Source: Eubacteriales Family XIII. Incertae Sedis bacterium (GTDB lineage: Bacteria > Bacillota > Clostridia > Peptostreptococcales > Anaerovoracaceae). Taken from it: a stretch of DNA of 32,286 bases. The stretch covers positions 1 through 32,286 of the forward strand of contig JAITOE010000080.1 of assembly GCA_031290135.1 (NCBI GenBank), read 5' to 3'. The position numbers and the translations under genes were made by a program. Positions 1-8,892 of the stretch are shown here, piece by piece. How positions within the stretch are numbered: position 1 is the stretch's first letter; the number at the start of each line of letters is the position of its first letter. A model generated the notes under the pieces. The model ran no database searches, had not been told where the DNA came from, and saw only the letters and a list, made by a program, of their open reading frames with translations.

Positions 1-175
1 ATATTCGGGCATCCGGGAAAATGACATGGCGCGGGGCATAAAGTGAAACTGCATATATTATGCGGTCTATTCAGTGGCTCGTTTCTTGTTACGCCTAAAG
101 TGGCTGTGAATAGTAACTTAGGCTGACATATGAAATTGCCAAGCAAAGATAAAAATTGCGCGCGCAGCACGAAGA

Positions 176-430
176 GACGGCGAAAACGAGCCTATCGGTT
201 TGATTTTGTGTGCCGAGGGTAGTCGCGAGCAGATAGAACTTCTCGAAATGGATAAAGCCGAGATAATGGTCGCTCAATACTGGACGACACTACTGCCGAA
301 AGCCGAGTTCGAGCAAAAAATACACACTATACTCGCCGAAGCCCGCGAGCGGTTAGAACGTCGCAAGTTGCTGCTTGCCGACATGGTAGTATTGCAAGAA
401 CCAAATACAGACATTCAGCCGGAGGTATAG
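176..430 (+). pseudogene. C-terminal remnant of a DUF1016/YhcG-family PDDEXK nuclease
   Basis: Frame reads DGENEPIGLILCAEGSREQIELLEMDKAEIMVAQYWTTLLPKAEFEQKIHTILAEARERLERRK, typical of the DUF1016 C-terminus; the sequence further upstream in this frame (ARAARR...) no longer resembles the family and no N-terminal nuclease body is present. Confidence 0.7.
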
Positions 431-3400
431 ATGAATATGAATATTCAACAAAAAAATTGGTTTGATGCATTATCAGTCAATCGCGCCGAAGATGCAAAAG
501 CACTTGAGGGGTTTGCGCTACGCGGTGTAAAAAATAGCGTGGTTGAGAAATATTCCGACCAGGCTCACTTTATCTATGAATTGCTTCAAAACGCCGATGA
601 CGCAAGAGCAACCTCAGCTCGTTTTGAGTTGTTCAAGGACAAGCTCGTGTTTGTGCATAACGGAACACGACGCTTTTCTGTATCTAACCCGGTTACGGAA
701 TCGGAAGACCTCGAACACGGCACACTTGGAGATATAAATGCAATTACGACGGTTGGCAGTTCAAATAAAAACGATGAAGCCACAATCGGAAAATTCGGTG
801 TTGGGTTTAAGGCAGTATTTCAATACACCGCGACACCGCATATCTATGACCCGGACGTATTTTTCAATATTGAAAGATTTATTGTGCCTGTACTGCTTGA
901 TTCCGATTATCCGGGCAGAAACAGTAATGAAACCTTATTTATGTTTCCTTTCGACCACGACAAACGTAATCAAAGCGAAGCGTATGACGACATCTCCGAA
1001 AAGCTTCGTTCGTTAGATTACCCGCTACTATTCCTTTCCCATCTCAAAGACATTGAGTTTGAAATTGCGGGAACACTTGGTCTTTACGGTAAAGCGATTG
1101 AGGAAACACGCGATTTTAACGGAACAAAAGCTGAACTCGTTAAGCTGACCCAAAACAACGACGAGAACCGTGATGAGCTTTACGATAATACGTTGTGGCT
1201 GTTTACTCGAACCAACGGAAATGGTCATACATATTCTGTCGGATTTTTCATAGATGAAAACGGACACCTAACCCCTAAGACCCATAGTGCTTTTTGTTTC
1301 TTCCCAACAAAAGAAAATACGGGACTCAGCTTTATTATTCACGCTCCGTTTCTGCTCACAGACAGCCGTGAAGGAATCCGTGCAGGCGTACAGCATAACA
1401 TAGATATGGTTTCGGCATTATCGAAATTAGCGGCGAATAGCCTTGTCTATCTGCGGGATATAGGAATACAAAAAGGCTCACCGCTCATAGACGATAATAT
1501 TTTTGATATTGTGCCCTATGACGAGAGCACTTTCGGCGATGTGGACAGCAAGAAAGCTATATCTTTCAAGCCGTTCTACACGGAAATTAAAAAGACTTTT
1601 GAAAGTGAGGCAATTATACCGACTTCAAACGGCGGTTATGTCAATACAGATAGCGCGTATTGGGCATTTGTTCCTCGTATAGCTGAATTGTTTTCAAACG
1701 AACAACTTGCCGCATTAGCTAAAAACGAAAGTGCTAAATGGGTATTCATTACTTTTGGCAGGCAAGATACTCAGCGTAAAAATAAAGAACTCACAGAGTA
1801 TATTGACAATATTACTGCTGTTTGGCTTGACGAAGATGATATGCTTAAAGGATGGTCTACCGAAGATGATGAATCATATGAGGGAATAACGGCTGAATTT
1901 ATTGAGGAACAACCTGTTGAGTGGCTGCATAGCTTTTACAAGTGGATATCTGAAACTAAAGGCAGAACAGAACTAATCAGAACAAAGCAAATATTCCTGA
2001 ATCAAGATGACAAAGCTGTCGCCGCTTTCGATTCGCAGAATCAAGCAATTTTGTTTCTTCCCACAGAAGGAGGTAGTGGCTACACTACGGTCAATGAATC
2101 CTTGTTGAGAAATGAAGACACAAATGAGTTTATAAAGCAACTTGGAATTAGTGAGCCATCTTTGAAAGACGAGATTTACAATGTCATCTTTCCGCAGTAT
2201 CAAAATCATGCAGATATTGACACCCGCCCGCATTTCAAAAAGTTTTTCAAATATTATCAAGATTGCTCACAAACAGAAGCAAAGTCGTTGCTTTCATTAC
2301 TAACAGATTATGATTTTGTTCTATATGAATCGGCGGCAGACGAAACGAAATACAGAGGCAAACCGGGAAAACTATATTTTCCGTTCGAGCCTTTGACAAA
2401 ATGGTTTGCGGCGAAACCTGAAACAGAATTTGTGCGCTTCGATGAATACCTCGAACTTGTGGGAGAAGATAACAAAGAAGACTTGGTTTCTTTTCTGACA
2501 GAACTTGGGGTTAAGGATGAACCGAGGATTATTACTCGGGAATTAACCGCGCAAGAAGCTAATCAGATTCAGATTTCTTGGGCACATTCGAGTCGCATTC
2601 AAACTTGGATTGAAAAAGCGATAGACGGCTGTGCCGAATTGGTTGATGCTATTACTGAAACGCAAGACAATAATCGTTCTGTCATTCTTTGGTCGTATTT
2701 GCTCAATTTTATTGAAACTGGATATCAGGCAGATGTACTCTGGGGACGATATGATTATTTTTACTATAGTCCGCAGCATGAATTTTTCGAGTCCACCGAA
2801 GCGAAACGGCTTCGTACGCAATCATGGCTTGTTAATTCTAATGGCGAGCTTGTGTCGACAAGCGAACTTACTGTGCAAACGCTCAACTCACAGTACGATA
2901 CATCGAGCGATGAAGCACTTGAACTGTTTCGCATTTTAGGCATAAAAGAAGAGGTTAACGCGGTTATTGACGAGGACTTAATAGATATTACGACACTCGG
3001 AGAGCAACTTGGCTTGTCAGATGATGAACAACGGCAAGCCTTGTTGGAGTATGCAAAAAAGAAAAAAGCTGAAGAAGCCGAGGACGATTTTGATTCAGAC
3101 CTTGACAATGATATGAGCTATACATCTGAGGTTTCGCCTATATCCGATAGTGCGGACGATATACCGCCTATAAACAAACCTTCTATTAAACGCGTTGGTA
3201 AAGAAATTACAAAACGGGCAACGTTCTCTGCTCCGAAAGAATCATCCAAAATGGACGAGTCTGGTGATGTGCCTGCCGATGAGGACGATTACTCCAAGCC
3301 GTCCGTTGACATAAGCAAGAAGATTGAAAAAGTCAAGGAGCAGGCAGAGCGAGACATACAAGAAATCGCTCGCCTTGAAGATTTGAAGCAAAAAGCACAG

Positions 3401-5257
3401 GATACCGACATCTATTCATATGGGTGGTTCAACGCTTTGCTTGAGCTTGAATCGCTGAACAGCGGCGAAGCCAACTCTTCAACCCGCGAAATCTCAATAT
3501 CATTTGTCAAGGTCGAGCGTGAGAAAGGTACGTCCCGAACCTTGATACTGAAGCACCCCAACCGTTACATTCCGCAATCAATGGAAGACCTCGCCGACAT
3601 TCCGCTTGAATTGCACTTTGCTCATCAACCGATGGTGAAAGTCGCAATAGAAGTCGTGAATGTCAAATCGTATACACTCCGCGCGAAACTTCGCATGAAT
3701 GCCAGTATTGACGGTATAGACCTTTCAACTGTCACGGAAGCTCGAATTGAAACTCGTAATCCTGTATTTTTGATAGAGGAATTGCGTAAGGCTTTTATCA
3801 GGCTTGGGAATGAGAACGAGTATGATGATAGCTTCAATATGCAGGATAATCTTTGCGAGAACATCGAGTTTGTTTTTGGTCCGCCCGGAACTGGCAAAAC
3901 TACGCATCTTGCGAAAAATATTATACTCCCGATGATGAAGTCCGCGGAAGACGTAAAGGTTCTCGTCTTAACGCCGACAAACAAATCTGCGGACGTTCTT
4001 GTTTGCCGGATAATGGAGAGTATGGGTGCTGACCAAAGCTATAAAAATTGGTTAGTCCGATTCGGTGCGACAAACGATACGCTCGTAGAACAAAGCGGCG
4101 TGTTTCGCGATAAGACTCTCGATATTCGCACTTTTCCGAGAAATGTAACCGTCACGACCATTGCTCGTTTCCCATATGATTATTTTCTGCCAGATGAGAA
4201 CACTCGGTTGCACATCAACGCATTGAAGTGGGATTATATTATCATTGATGAAGCCTCTATGATTCCGCTTGCCAATATCGTCTATCCGCTGTATAAGAAA
4301 ACTCCCAAAAAGTTTATTATAGCGGGAGACCCGTTCCAGATTGAGCCGATTACGAGTGTGAACGAGTGGAAAAATGAAAATATTTATACTATGGTCGAAT
4401 TAAACTCGTTTACAGACCCGACGACTATTCCGCATTATTGCGTTGAATTACTGACAACTCAATACAGAAGTATTCCGCAAATCGGAGAAGTGTTCAGTCG
4501 ATTTGCATATGATGGAGTCTTGAAACACGCCCGCTCTGCCGATAATCAGCGGTCTTTGCCAATAAGCGATTTTATTAACCTCAAGTCTTTGAACATCATT
4601 AAGTTTCCGGTAAAAAAGTTTGAGAGCATTTTCAGGGCAAAACGCTTGCAGAGTAAAAGCACATATCAGGTGTACTCGGCACTATTCGCTTTTGAGTATA
4701 TAAAATACCTATCATCAACCATAGAATTGGTCAAGGGTGACGAAAAATTTCGCATTGGATTGATTGCTCCATATCGTGCGCAAGCTGACTTGATAGACAA
4801 GCTGATGACCTCGACAGCATTACCAAAGAATGTTGATGTCCAAGTCGGAACGATTCACGGATTTCAAGGAGATGAGTGCGATATTATTGTTGCCTTGTTC
4901 AATCCTCCACCATCCATAACGACTAACAAGGAGATGTTCCTAAATAAACTGAATATCGTCAATGTTTCAATCAGCCGCGCAAGAGATTATTTGATTATCC
5001 TTATGCCCGATGACGAAACGGAAAACGTGGGAAATCTGTTTCAAATCAAGAGAGTTGAGAGGCACTGTAAAGAGCAGTCTGGGTGTACTGAACAGCTTTC
5101 CACGGATATAGAGGAAGTAATGTTTGGTAGTAAAACACATCTTGAAGACAACTCATTTTCAACAAGTCATCAGTTGGTTAATGTATACGGTAAGCCCGAG
5201 AAGCGTTACGAAGTCCGTAGCGAGGATAACGCAGTTGACGTACAGGTTCACGAGTAG
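431..5257 (+). CDS. Large protein with N-terminal Bergerat (HSP90/sacsin-like) ATPase and C-terminal SF1 (UPF1-like) helicase
   Basis: 1608-aa ORF. N-box FIYELLQNADDA and G-box IGKFGVGFKAVF near the N-terminus; Walker A FGPPGTGKTT (~residue 1150), Walker B IIIDEASM (~1273), C-terminal GTIHGFQGDE and NVSISRARDYLIIL helicase motifs. SD GGAGG at 421-425. Confidence 0.88.
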   Translation: MNMNIQQKNWFDALSVNRAEDAKALEGFALRGVKNSVVEKYSDQAHFIYELLQNADDARATSARFELFKDKLVFVHNGTRRFSVSNPVTESEDLEHGTLGDINAITTVGSSNKNDEATIGKFGVGFKAVFQYTATPHIYDPDVFFNIERFIVPVLLDSDYPGRNSNETLFMFPFDHDKRNQSEAYDDISEKLRSLDYPLLFLSHLKDIEFEIAGTLGLYGKAIEETRDFNGTKAELVKLTQNNDENRDELYDNTLWLFTRTNGNGHTYSVGFFIDENGHLTPKTHSAFCFFPTKENTGLSFIIHAPFLLTDSREGIRAGVQHNIDMVSALSKLAANSLVYLRDIGIQKGSPLIDDNIFDIVPYDESTFGDVDSKKAISFKPFYTEIKKTFESEAIIPTSNGGYVNTDSAYWAFVPRIAELFSNEQLAALAKNESAKWVFITFGRQDTQRKNKELTEYIDNITAVWLDEDDMLKGWSTEDDESYEGITAEFIEEQPVEWLHSFYKWISETKGRTELIRTKQIFLNQDDKAVAAFDSQNQAILFLPTEGGSGYTTVNESLLRNEDTNEFIKQLGISEPSLKDEIYNVIFPQYQNHADIDTRPHFKKFFKYYQDCSQTEAKSLLSLLTDYDFVLYESAADETKYRGKPGKLYFPFEPLTKWFAAKPETEFVRFDEYLELVGEDNKEDLVSFLTELGVKDEPRIITRELTAQEANQIQISWAHSSRIQTWIEKAIDGCAELVDAITETQDNNRSVILWSYLLNFIETGYQADVLWGRYDYFYYSPQHEFFESTEAKRLRTQSWLVNSNGELVSTSELTVQTLNSQYDTSSDEALELFRILGIKEEVNAVIDEDLIDITTLGEQLGLSDDEQRQALLEYAKKKKAEEAEDDFDSDLDNDMSYTSEVSPISDSADDIPPINKPSIKRVGKEITKRATFSAPKESSKMDESGDVPADEDDYSKPSVDISKKIEKVKEQAERDIQEIARLEDLKQKAQDTDIYSYGWFNALLELESLNSGEANSSTREISISFVKVEREKGTSRTLILKHPNRYIPQSMEDLADIPLELHFAHQPMVKVAIEVVNVKSYTLRAKLRMNASIDGIDLSTVTEARIETRNPVFLIEELRKAFIRLGNENEYDDSFNMQDNLCENIEFVFGPPGTGKTTHLAKNIILPMMKSAEDVKVLVLTPTNKSADVLVCRIMESMGADQSYKNWLVRFGATNDTLVEQSGVFRDKTLDIRTFPRNVTVTTIARFPYDYFLPDENTRLHINALKWDYIIIDEASMIPLANIVYPLYKKTPKKFIIAGDPFQIEPITSVNEWKNENIYTMVELNSFTDPTTIPHYCVELLTTQYRSIPQIGEVFSRFAYDGVLKHARSADNQRSLPISDFINLKSLNIIKFPVKKFESIFRAKRLQSKSTYQVYSALFAFEYIKYLSSTIELVKGDEKFRIGLIAPYRAQADLIDKLMTSTALPKNVDVQVGTIHGFQGDECDIIVALFNPPPSITTNKEMFLNKLNIVNVSISRARDYLIILMPDDETENVGNLFQIKRVERHCKEQSGCTEQLSTDIEEVMFGSKTHLEDNSFSTSHQLVNVYGKPEKRYEVRSEDNAVDVQVHE

Positions 5258-5295
5258 CTCGGTATAGCGGATTTCGTTTTTAGTTATGCACGTCT

Positions 5296-5334
5296 GGACA
5301 AAAGGGTGGACAAAAGGGGACGGTTCATTTGTCC
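5296..5334 (+). repeat. REP-like palindromic repeat, copy A
   Basis: ggacaaaagggtGGACAAAaggggacggttcaTTTGTCC; 7-bp terminal inverted arms; same core recurs three more times in opposite orientation (6145, 7019, 7768). Confidence 0.85.
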
Positions 5335-6095
5335 TGCTTGCCTTTCCGCGCCCATCGTTCGACAACCCCTTTGCTCAGGCCTGTTATCCGCGCCAGCTGG
5401 CGTACCGGCACCTGCTTTTCCGTCAGCAGCCCTATCGCGCGGCGCTGCGCGTCCTTGCCCAGCGCCTGAAACGCCGAGGCATTCGACGCCCCGCACGCCT
5501 CACGCATGGACGCGGCGGCCTCATTGTCGAAAAAACGCGGCCTGCGGCCGCGGGCCTCCGGCATCAGTTCCACGTCCATTATTTCATCGGCCCGTTTTCG
5601 GATCGCGTCAACCGGCGCGACGGCCGCCAGGCTTTCCTCGTCCACCAGCCCCTTGCCCGTCCCAAGCAGGCGCCGGCTGCTCCATTCGTAGTCCTTCGTC
5701 TTTTCGCAAAGCCCGGCTTTGACAGGGTTTTGATAAATATAACGCAGCACGGCCAGAAAATACGCGTCGTCCGCCACCGGCTCGCTCTTGAACCGGTCCT
5801 GGAACAAATGCCCGACTCGTCTGTACTTCGCGTTGAACCAAAACACATACCGCGCCCCGAGGCGCTTGATGATCTGCGCCAGCGGCTCTTTCCCTTCTTT
5901 GAGCAACAAATGAACGTGGTTCCCCATCAGGCAATACGCGTACAGCTCAAACCGCGAAAGCTCTTTCACTGCGGCAAGATGGCGCAAAAACTGTTCGCAG
6001 TCTTTGTCTTCCTCAAAGATAAGCTGCCGGTTTATGCCCCGCAACAATACATGGAAGATTCCCGTGCTGCTGGCGATTCGCTGTGCTCTTGGCAT
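5325..6095 (-). CDS. REP-associated tyrosine transposase (IS200-like Y1/HUH; RAYT)
   Basis: GIFHVLLRGINRQLIF, HUH motif YCLMGNHVHLLL, catalytic-Tyr region LRYIYQNPVKAGL, C-terminal HTH (VRQLARITGLSKGVVERWARKG). Confidence 0.9.
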   Translation of the reverse strand: MPRAQRIASSTGIFHVLLRGINRQLIFEEDKDCEQFLRHLAAVKELSRFELYAYCLMGNHVHLLLKEGKEPLAQIIKRLGARYVFWFNAKYRRVGHLFQDRFKSEPVADDAYFLAVLRYIYQNPVKAGLCEKTKDYEWSSRRLLGTGKGLVDEESLAAVAPVDAIRKRADEIMDVELMPEARGRRPRFFDNEAAASMREACGASNASAFQALGKDAQRRAIGLLTEKQVPVRQLARITGLSKGVVERWARKGKQDK

Positions 6096-6144
6096 ATTTC
6101 ATATCCTCCTATGCCCATTATACCGGTATATACGCGCAGAATCA

Positions 6145-6183
6145 AGACAGATGAACCGTCCCCTTTTGTCTGCCTTTTGTCTG
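6145..6183 (-). repeat. REP-like palindromic repeat, copy B
   Basis: agacagatgaaccgtccccttttgtctgccttttgtctg; reverse complement of the copy A core with covarying ends (AGAC...GTCT versus GGAC...GTCC). Confidence 0.85.
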
Positions 6184-6191
6184 CCCGACAA

Positions 6192-7001
6192 TCATATCAC
6201 AAATTCATTCCGGCGATCCAAGAAGAACCGCGCATACGCGCGAACGTTTTCGAGTTCATACCAAGCACGAGGGATGATCTCGGCGCAATTCAAGTCGAAA
6301 ATCGTTCCATCCAAAGACCCGAGGACAAACGGAGAATGCGTCGAGATGACGAACTGCGCGGCGTGAAATCGCGCGGCTTCTTCTATCATCTTTGCGACGC
6401 GGAGCTGGTTGCCCGGAGAAAGCGAAACTTCCGGTTCGTCCAACAGAAACAAACCCGCCGCCTGAATATGGTCCTCAAATACATGCAGCGCCGTTTCTCC
6501 GTTTGAGTATTTCTCCTGCGCGAAGGCAATGCGTTCCAATTGCTTTCCCATTTCATCGCCGGTCTTGTAAGCGGCCGCTTCCTCCCTTGTCATTCCAAAT
6601 TTCATCCGGTCATATACATGGCCTTCCATGAGTACGGCTTCCTGCTGCACTTTTTTTATTTCGTACAGGATGTCTTCGCTTTTGATCAGCCTGCTCGCCT
6701 TTGGGATCACTCGGCGTAAGTCGTCGTCCTCGAAATCGCGCCCGGTTTTGCATTCGCTCACATATTCCGCGAAAAAATCCCTTGTCCCAAACGTTTTTGG
6801 ATGTTCTGCCCCTATGATGCCGAGCGCATACGCAATAATGTTGAGAATCGTTGACTTCCCGGATCCGTTGTCGCCATACAACATCGTGACGCGGTCAAGC
6901 GGAATCGTCTGTCCCGCCTTTGGGTTGAATACGTTGTACGGATAGACATTGGTGTTCCGAATTGTTTTCGGAGAAAATGTGAAACTGCTTATGTATCGCA
7001 T
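6192..7001 (-). CDS. AAA family ATPase (AAA_21-type, ABC-like ATPase)
   Basis: MRYISSFTFSPKTIRNTNVYPYNVFNPKAG..., Walker A LYGDNGSGKST, LLDEPEVSLSPGNQ, VISTHSPFVL. Start assigned to the ATG at 7001 because the ORF-track extension to 7136 is translated repeat DNA. Confidence 0.82.
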   Translation of the reverse strand: MRYISSFTFSPKTIRNTNVYPYNVFNPKAGQTIPLDRVTMLYGDNGSGKSTILNIIAYALGIIGAEHPKTFGTRDFFAEYVSECKTGRDFEDDDLRRVIPKASRLIKSEDILYEIKKVQQEAVLMEGHVYDRMKFGMTREEAAAYKTGDEMGKQLERIAFAQEKYSNGETALHVFEDHIQAAGLFLLDEPEVSLSPGNQLRVAKMIEEAARFHAAQFVISTHSPFVLGSLDGTIFDLNCAEIIPRAWYELENVRAYARFFLDRRNEFVI

Positions 7002-7018
7002 CCCGGCCTGCTCTTTCT

Positions 7019-7112
7019 GGACAAAAGAACCGTCCCCTTTTGTCCTGCCCTTTTGTCCTGCCCTTTTGTCCTGCTTTTGTCCCCTTTTTGTCCCCCCCTT
7101 ACTTTGTCCCAT
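7019..7112 (-). repeat. REP-like repeat, copy C, with tandem GGACAAAA array
   Basis: Minus strand GGGACAAAGTAAGGGGGGACAAAAAGGGGACAAAAGCAGGACAAAAGGGCAGGACAAAAGGGCAGGACAAAAGGGGACGGTTCTTTTGTCC: six GGACAAA units ending in the palindromic core. Confidence 0.85.
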
Positions 7113-7728
7113 AAATTCTATCGCCTGCGTCTCCAAGTCCCGGCAGGATATACGCGTGGCTGTTCAGTTCGCGGTCCAGGCGGGCCGCTATGATGTCCAC
7201 GTCCGGATGCTCCTTTTGCAGCAGTTCGACGCCTTCAGGAGCAGCGATGATGCAGACGAATTTGATGTCTTTCGCGCCTTTGTCCTTGACGAACTGAATC
7301 GCCGCCGAAGCCGAGCCTCCGGTCGCGAGCATCGGATCGAGAACGACGACCTGACGTTTGTCTATGTCATCGGGCAATTTACAGTAGTATTCGACGGGCT
7401 TGTGTGTTTCGGGGTCGCGGTAGAGCCCGACGAAACCGACCTTTGCGTTCGGCACGAGGCTCAAAAATCCATCGACCATGCCGAGGCCGGCGCGCAGGAT
7501 CGGCACAATCGCGAGATCCGCATCGGGAAGAACGTTCACCTTCATCTTCTCAAGCGGCGTCTCTATCTCCGTCTCGACAAGCGGCAGGTCGCGCGTGACT
7601 TCATAGCCTAAGAGTATGGCGATCTCTTTTACCAATTCGCGAAAATCTTTCACGTTCGTGTCTTTGTCGCGCATCATCGCGGCCTTGTGCTGTACCAGCG
7701 GATGGTCGATTACTTTCAACTCACTCAT
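7099..7728 (-). CDS. upp: Uracil phosphoribosyltransferase
   Basis: [24 protein letters not shown]..., PRPP-binding [16 protein letters not shown]-terminal [13 protein letters not shown]. Confidence 0.95.
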   Translation of the reverse strand: MSELKVIDHPLVQHKAAMMRDKDTNVKDFRELVKEIAILLGYEVTRDLPLVETEIETPLEKMKVNVLPDADLAIVPILRAGLGMVDGFLSLVPNAKVGFVGLYRDPETHKPVEYYCKLPDDIDKRQVVVLDPMLATGGSASAAIQFVKDKGAKDIKFVCIIAAPEGVELLQKEHPDVDIIAARLDRELNSHAYILPGLGDAGDRIYGTK

Positions 7729-7766
7729 CTTTCCCTCCTGACACATTCCTAATTACATTTCATTCA

Positions 7767-7820
7767 AGACAAATGAACCGTCCCTTTTTGTCCCCTTCTT
7801 TTGTCCCCCTCTTTTGTCTG
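7767..7820 (-). repeat. REP-like repeat, copy D, with tandem GGACAAAA units
   Basis: agacaaatgaaccgtccctttttgtccccttcttttgtccccctcttttgtctgat; same GAACCGTCCC core and TTTTGTCC units as copies A-C. Confidence 0.82.
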
Positions 7821-7824
7821 ATCC

Positions 7825-8892
7825 TCATCTCAGCAGCATGATGTCACGCGGCGCAAGCCGGATCCGCAATTTTTCAGGGCTGTTTAGCGAATTCCATGTT
7901 TCTTTTTGCATTTCCGCGCGCAAAAGCGAATAACCTGTGTCGCCGCCCGCCGTTTTCAGCATGATCACCGTTCCGAACACGTCGTCCACCACGCGTTCCA
8001 CCTCACAGTCGAACACGTTTTCGCCCTCCGCTTCCGCAGGACGCACAAAATGCGCCCGCACGCCGACATAGCGCAGGCCGTCCGGTATCTTGTCCGCAAC
8101 CGTAAGTTCGGCGCCCCAGTCCGGCGCATAGATTTTGCCGCTTGGCAGCGCCTCCGCGCGGGAGTAGTTCTTGCAGCCGGAGATCAGTGCCGCCGACAGC
8201 GTTTCCGGCGCGTGGAACAGGCTACGCACGTCGCGCGCGGCCTCGCCGCGGCCGCGGTCAAGGACGCAGACCTTGTCCGACAGGCGGTACACCTCGTCCC
8301 GTGAGTGGGACACGAACACGGACGGCAGGCCGAGCTTCCGCAGCGTGTCCGACAATTCGAGTTCAAGCTGCCAGCGAAGATAATCATCCAGCGCCGAAAA
8401 AGGCTCGTCCAATAAAATCGCCTTCGGCTCCGACGCGAGCATGCGCGCGAGCGCGACGCGCTGCCGTTCCCCGCCAGACAGTTCCAAGGGGCGGCGGTTT
8501 TCGAGCCCGCCTGCGCGAACCGTTTCAATCCAGCACTTCGCCGCCGCGATTTTTTCATCCCGTGACGGCGCGCGCACGCCCGCGGCCACGTTTTGCAAGA
8601 CCGTCATGTTCGGAAACAGCGCATAATTTTGGAACATATATCCGACGCGCCGGCGCTGGGGCGAAAGGTTGATGCCTTTCTCCGAATCAAACAACACCTG
8701 CGCGCCCAAGGTGATGCTGCCCGAATCCGGGCGAAGGATCCCAGCGATGCATTGCAGCGTCAGGCTTTTGCCGCAGCCGGAGGCGCCGAGGAGCGCCAGC
8801 GTTTCCTGTGGACTGGCGGTGAAAGCGACGTCCAGCGTGAAACCCGGCAGGCGTTTCCGGATTGACACGGAGAGCGCGGCGTTGTCATGCAT
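7825..8892 (-). CDS. modC: Molybdate-type ABC transporter ATP-binding protein
   Basis: Walker A LLGASGCGKSLTLQ, signature LELSGGERQRVALARML, LLDEPFSAL; C-terminal TOBE-like region; adjacent ModB/ModA-like genes. Confidence 0.85.
   Translation of the reverse strand: MHDNAALSVSIRKRLPGFTLDVAFTASPQETLALLGASGCGKSLTLQCIAGILRPDSGSITLGAQVLFDSEKGINLSPQRRRVGYMFQNYALFPNMTVLQNVAAGVRAPSRDEKIAAAKCWIETVRAGGLENRRPLELSGGERQRVALARMLASEPKAILLDEPFSALDDYLRWQLELELSDTLRKLGLPSVFVSHSRDEVYRLSDKVCVLDRGRGEAARDVRSLFHAPETLSAALISGCKNYSRAEALPSGKIYAPDWGAELTVADKIPDGLRYVGVRAHFVRPAEAEGENVFDCEVERVVDDVFGTVIMLKTAGGDTGYSLLRAEMQKETWNSLNSPEKLRIRLAPRDIMLLR

Noticed and set aside
5286-6506. 406-aa plus-strand ORF
   Set aside because: Antisense to the RAYT transposase and ATPase 3' end, both with clear family motifs; low-complexity Arg/Pro composition.
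7019-7112. Tandem GGACAAAA units as a possible CRISPR array
   Set aside because: Units are adjacent with 2-6 nt between them, no unique spacers of constant length, and no cas genes in the window.
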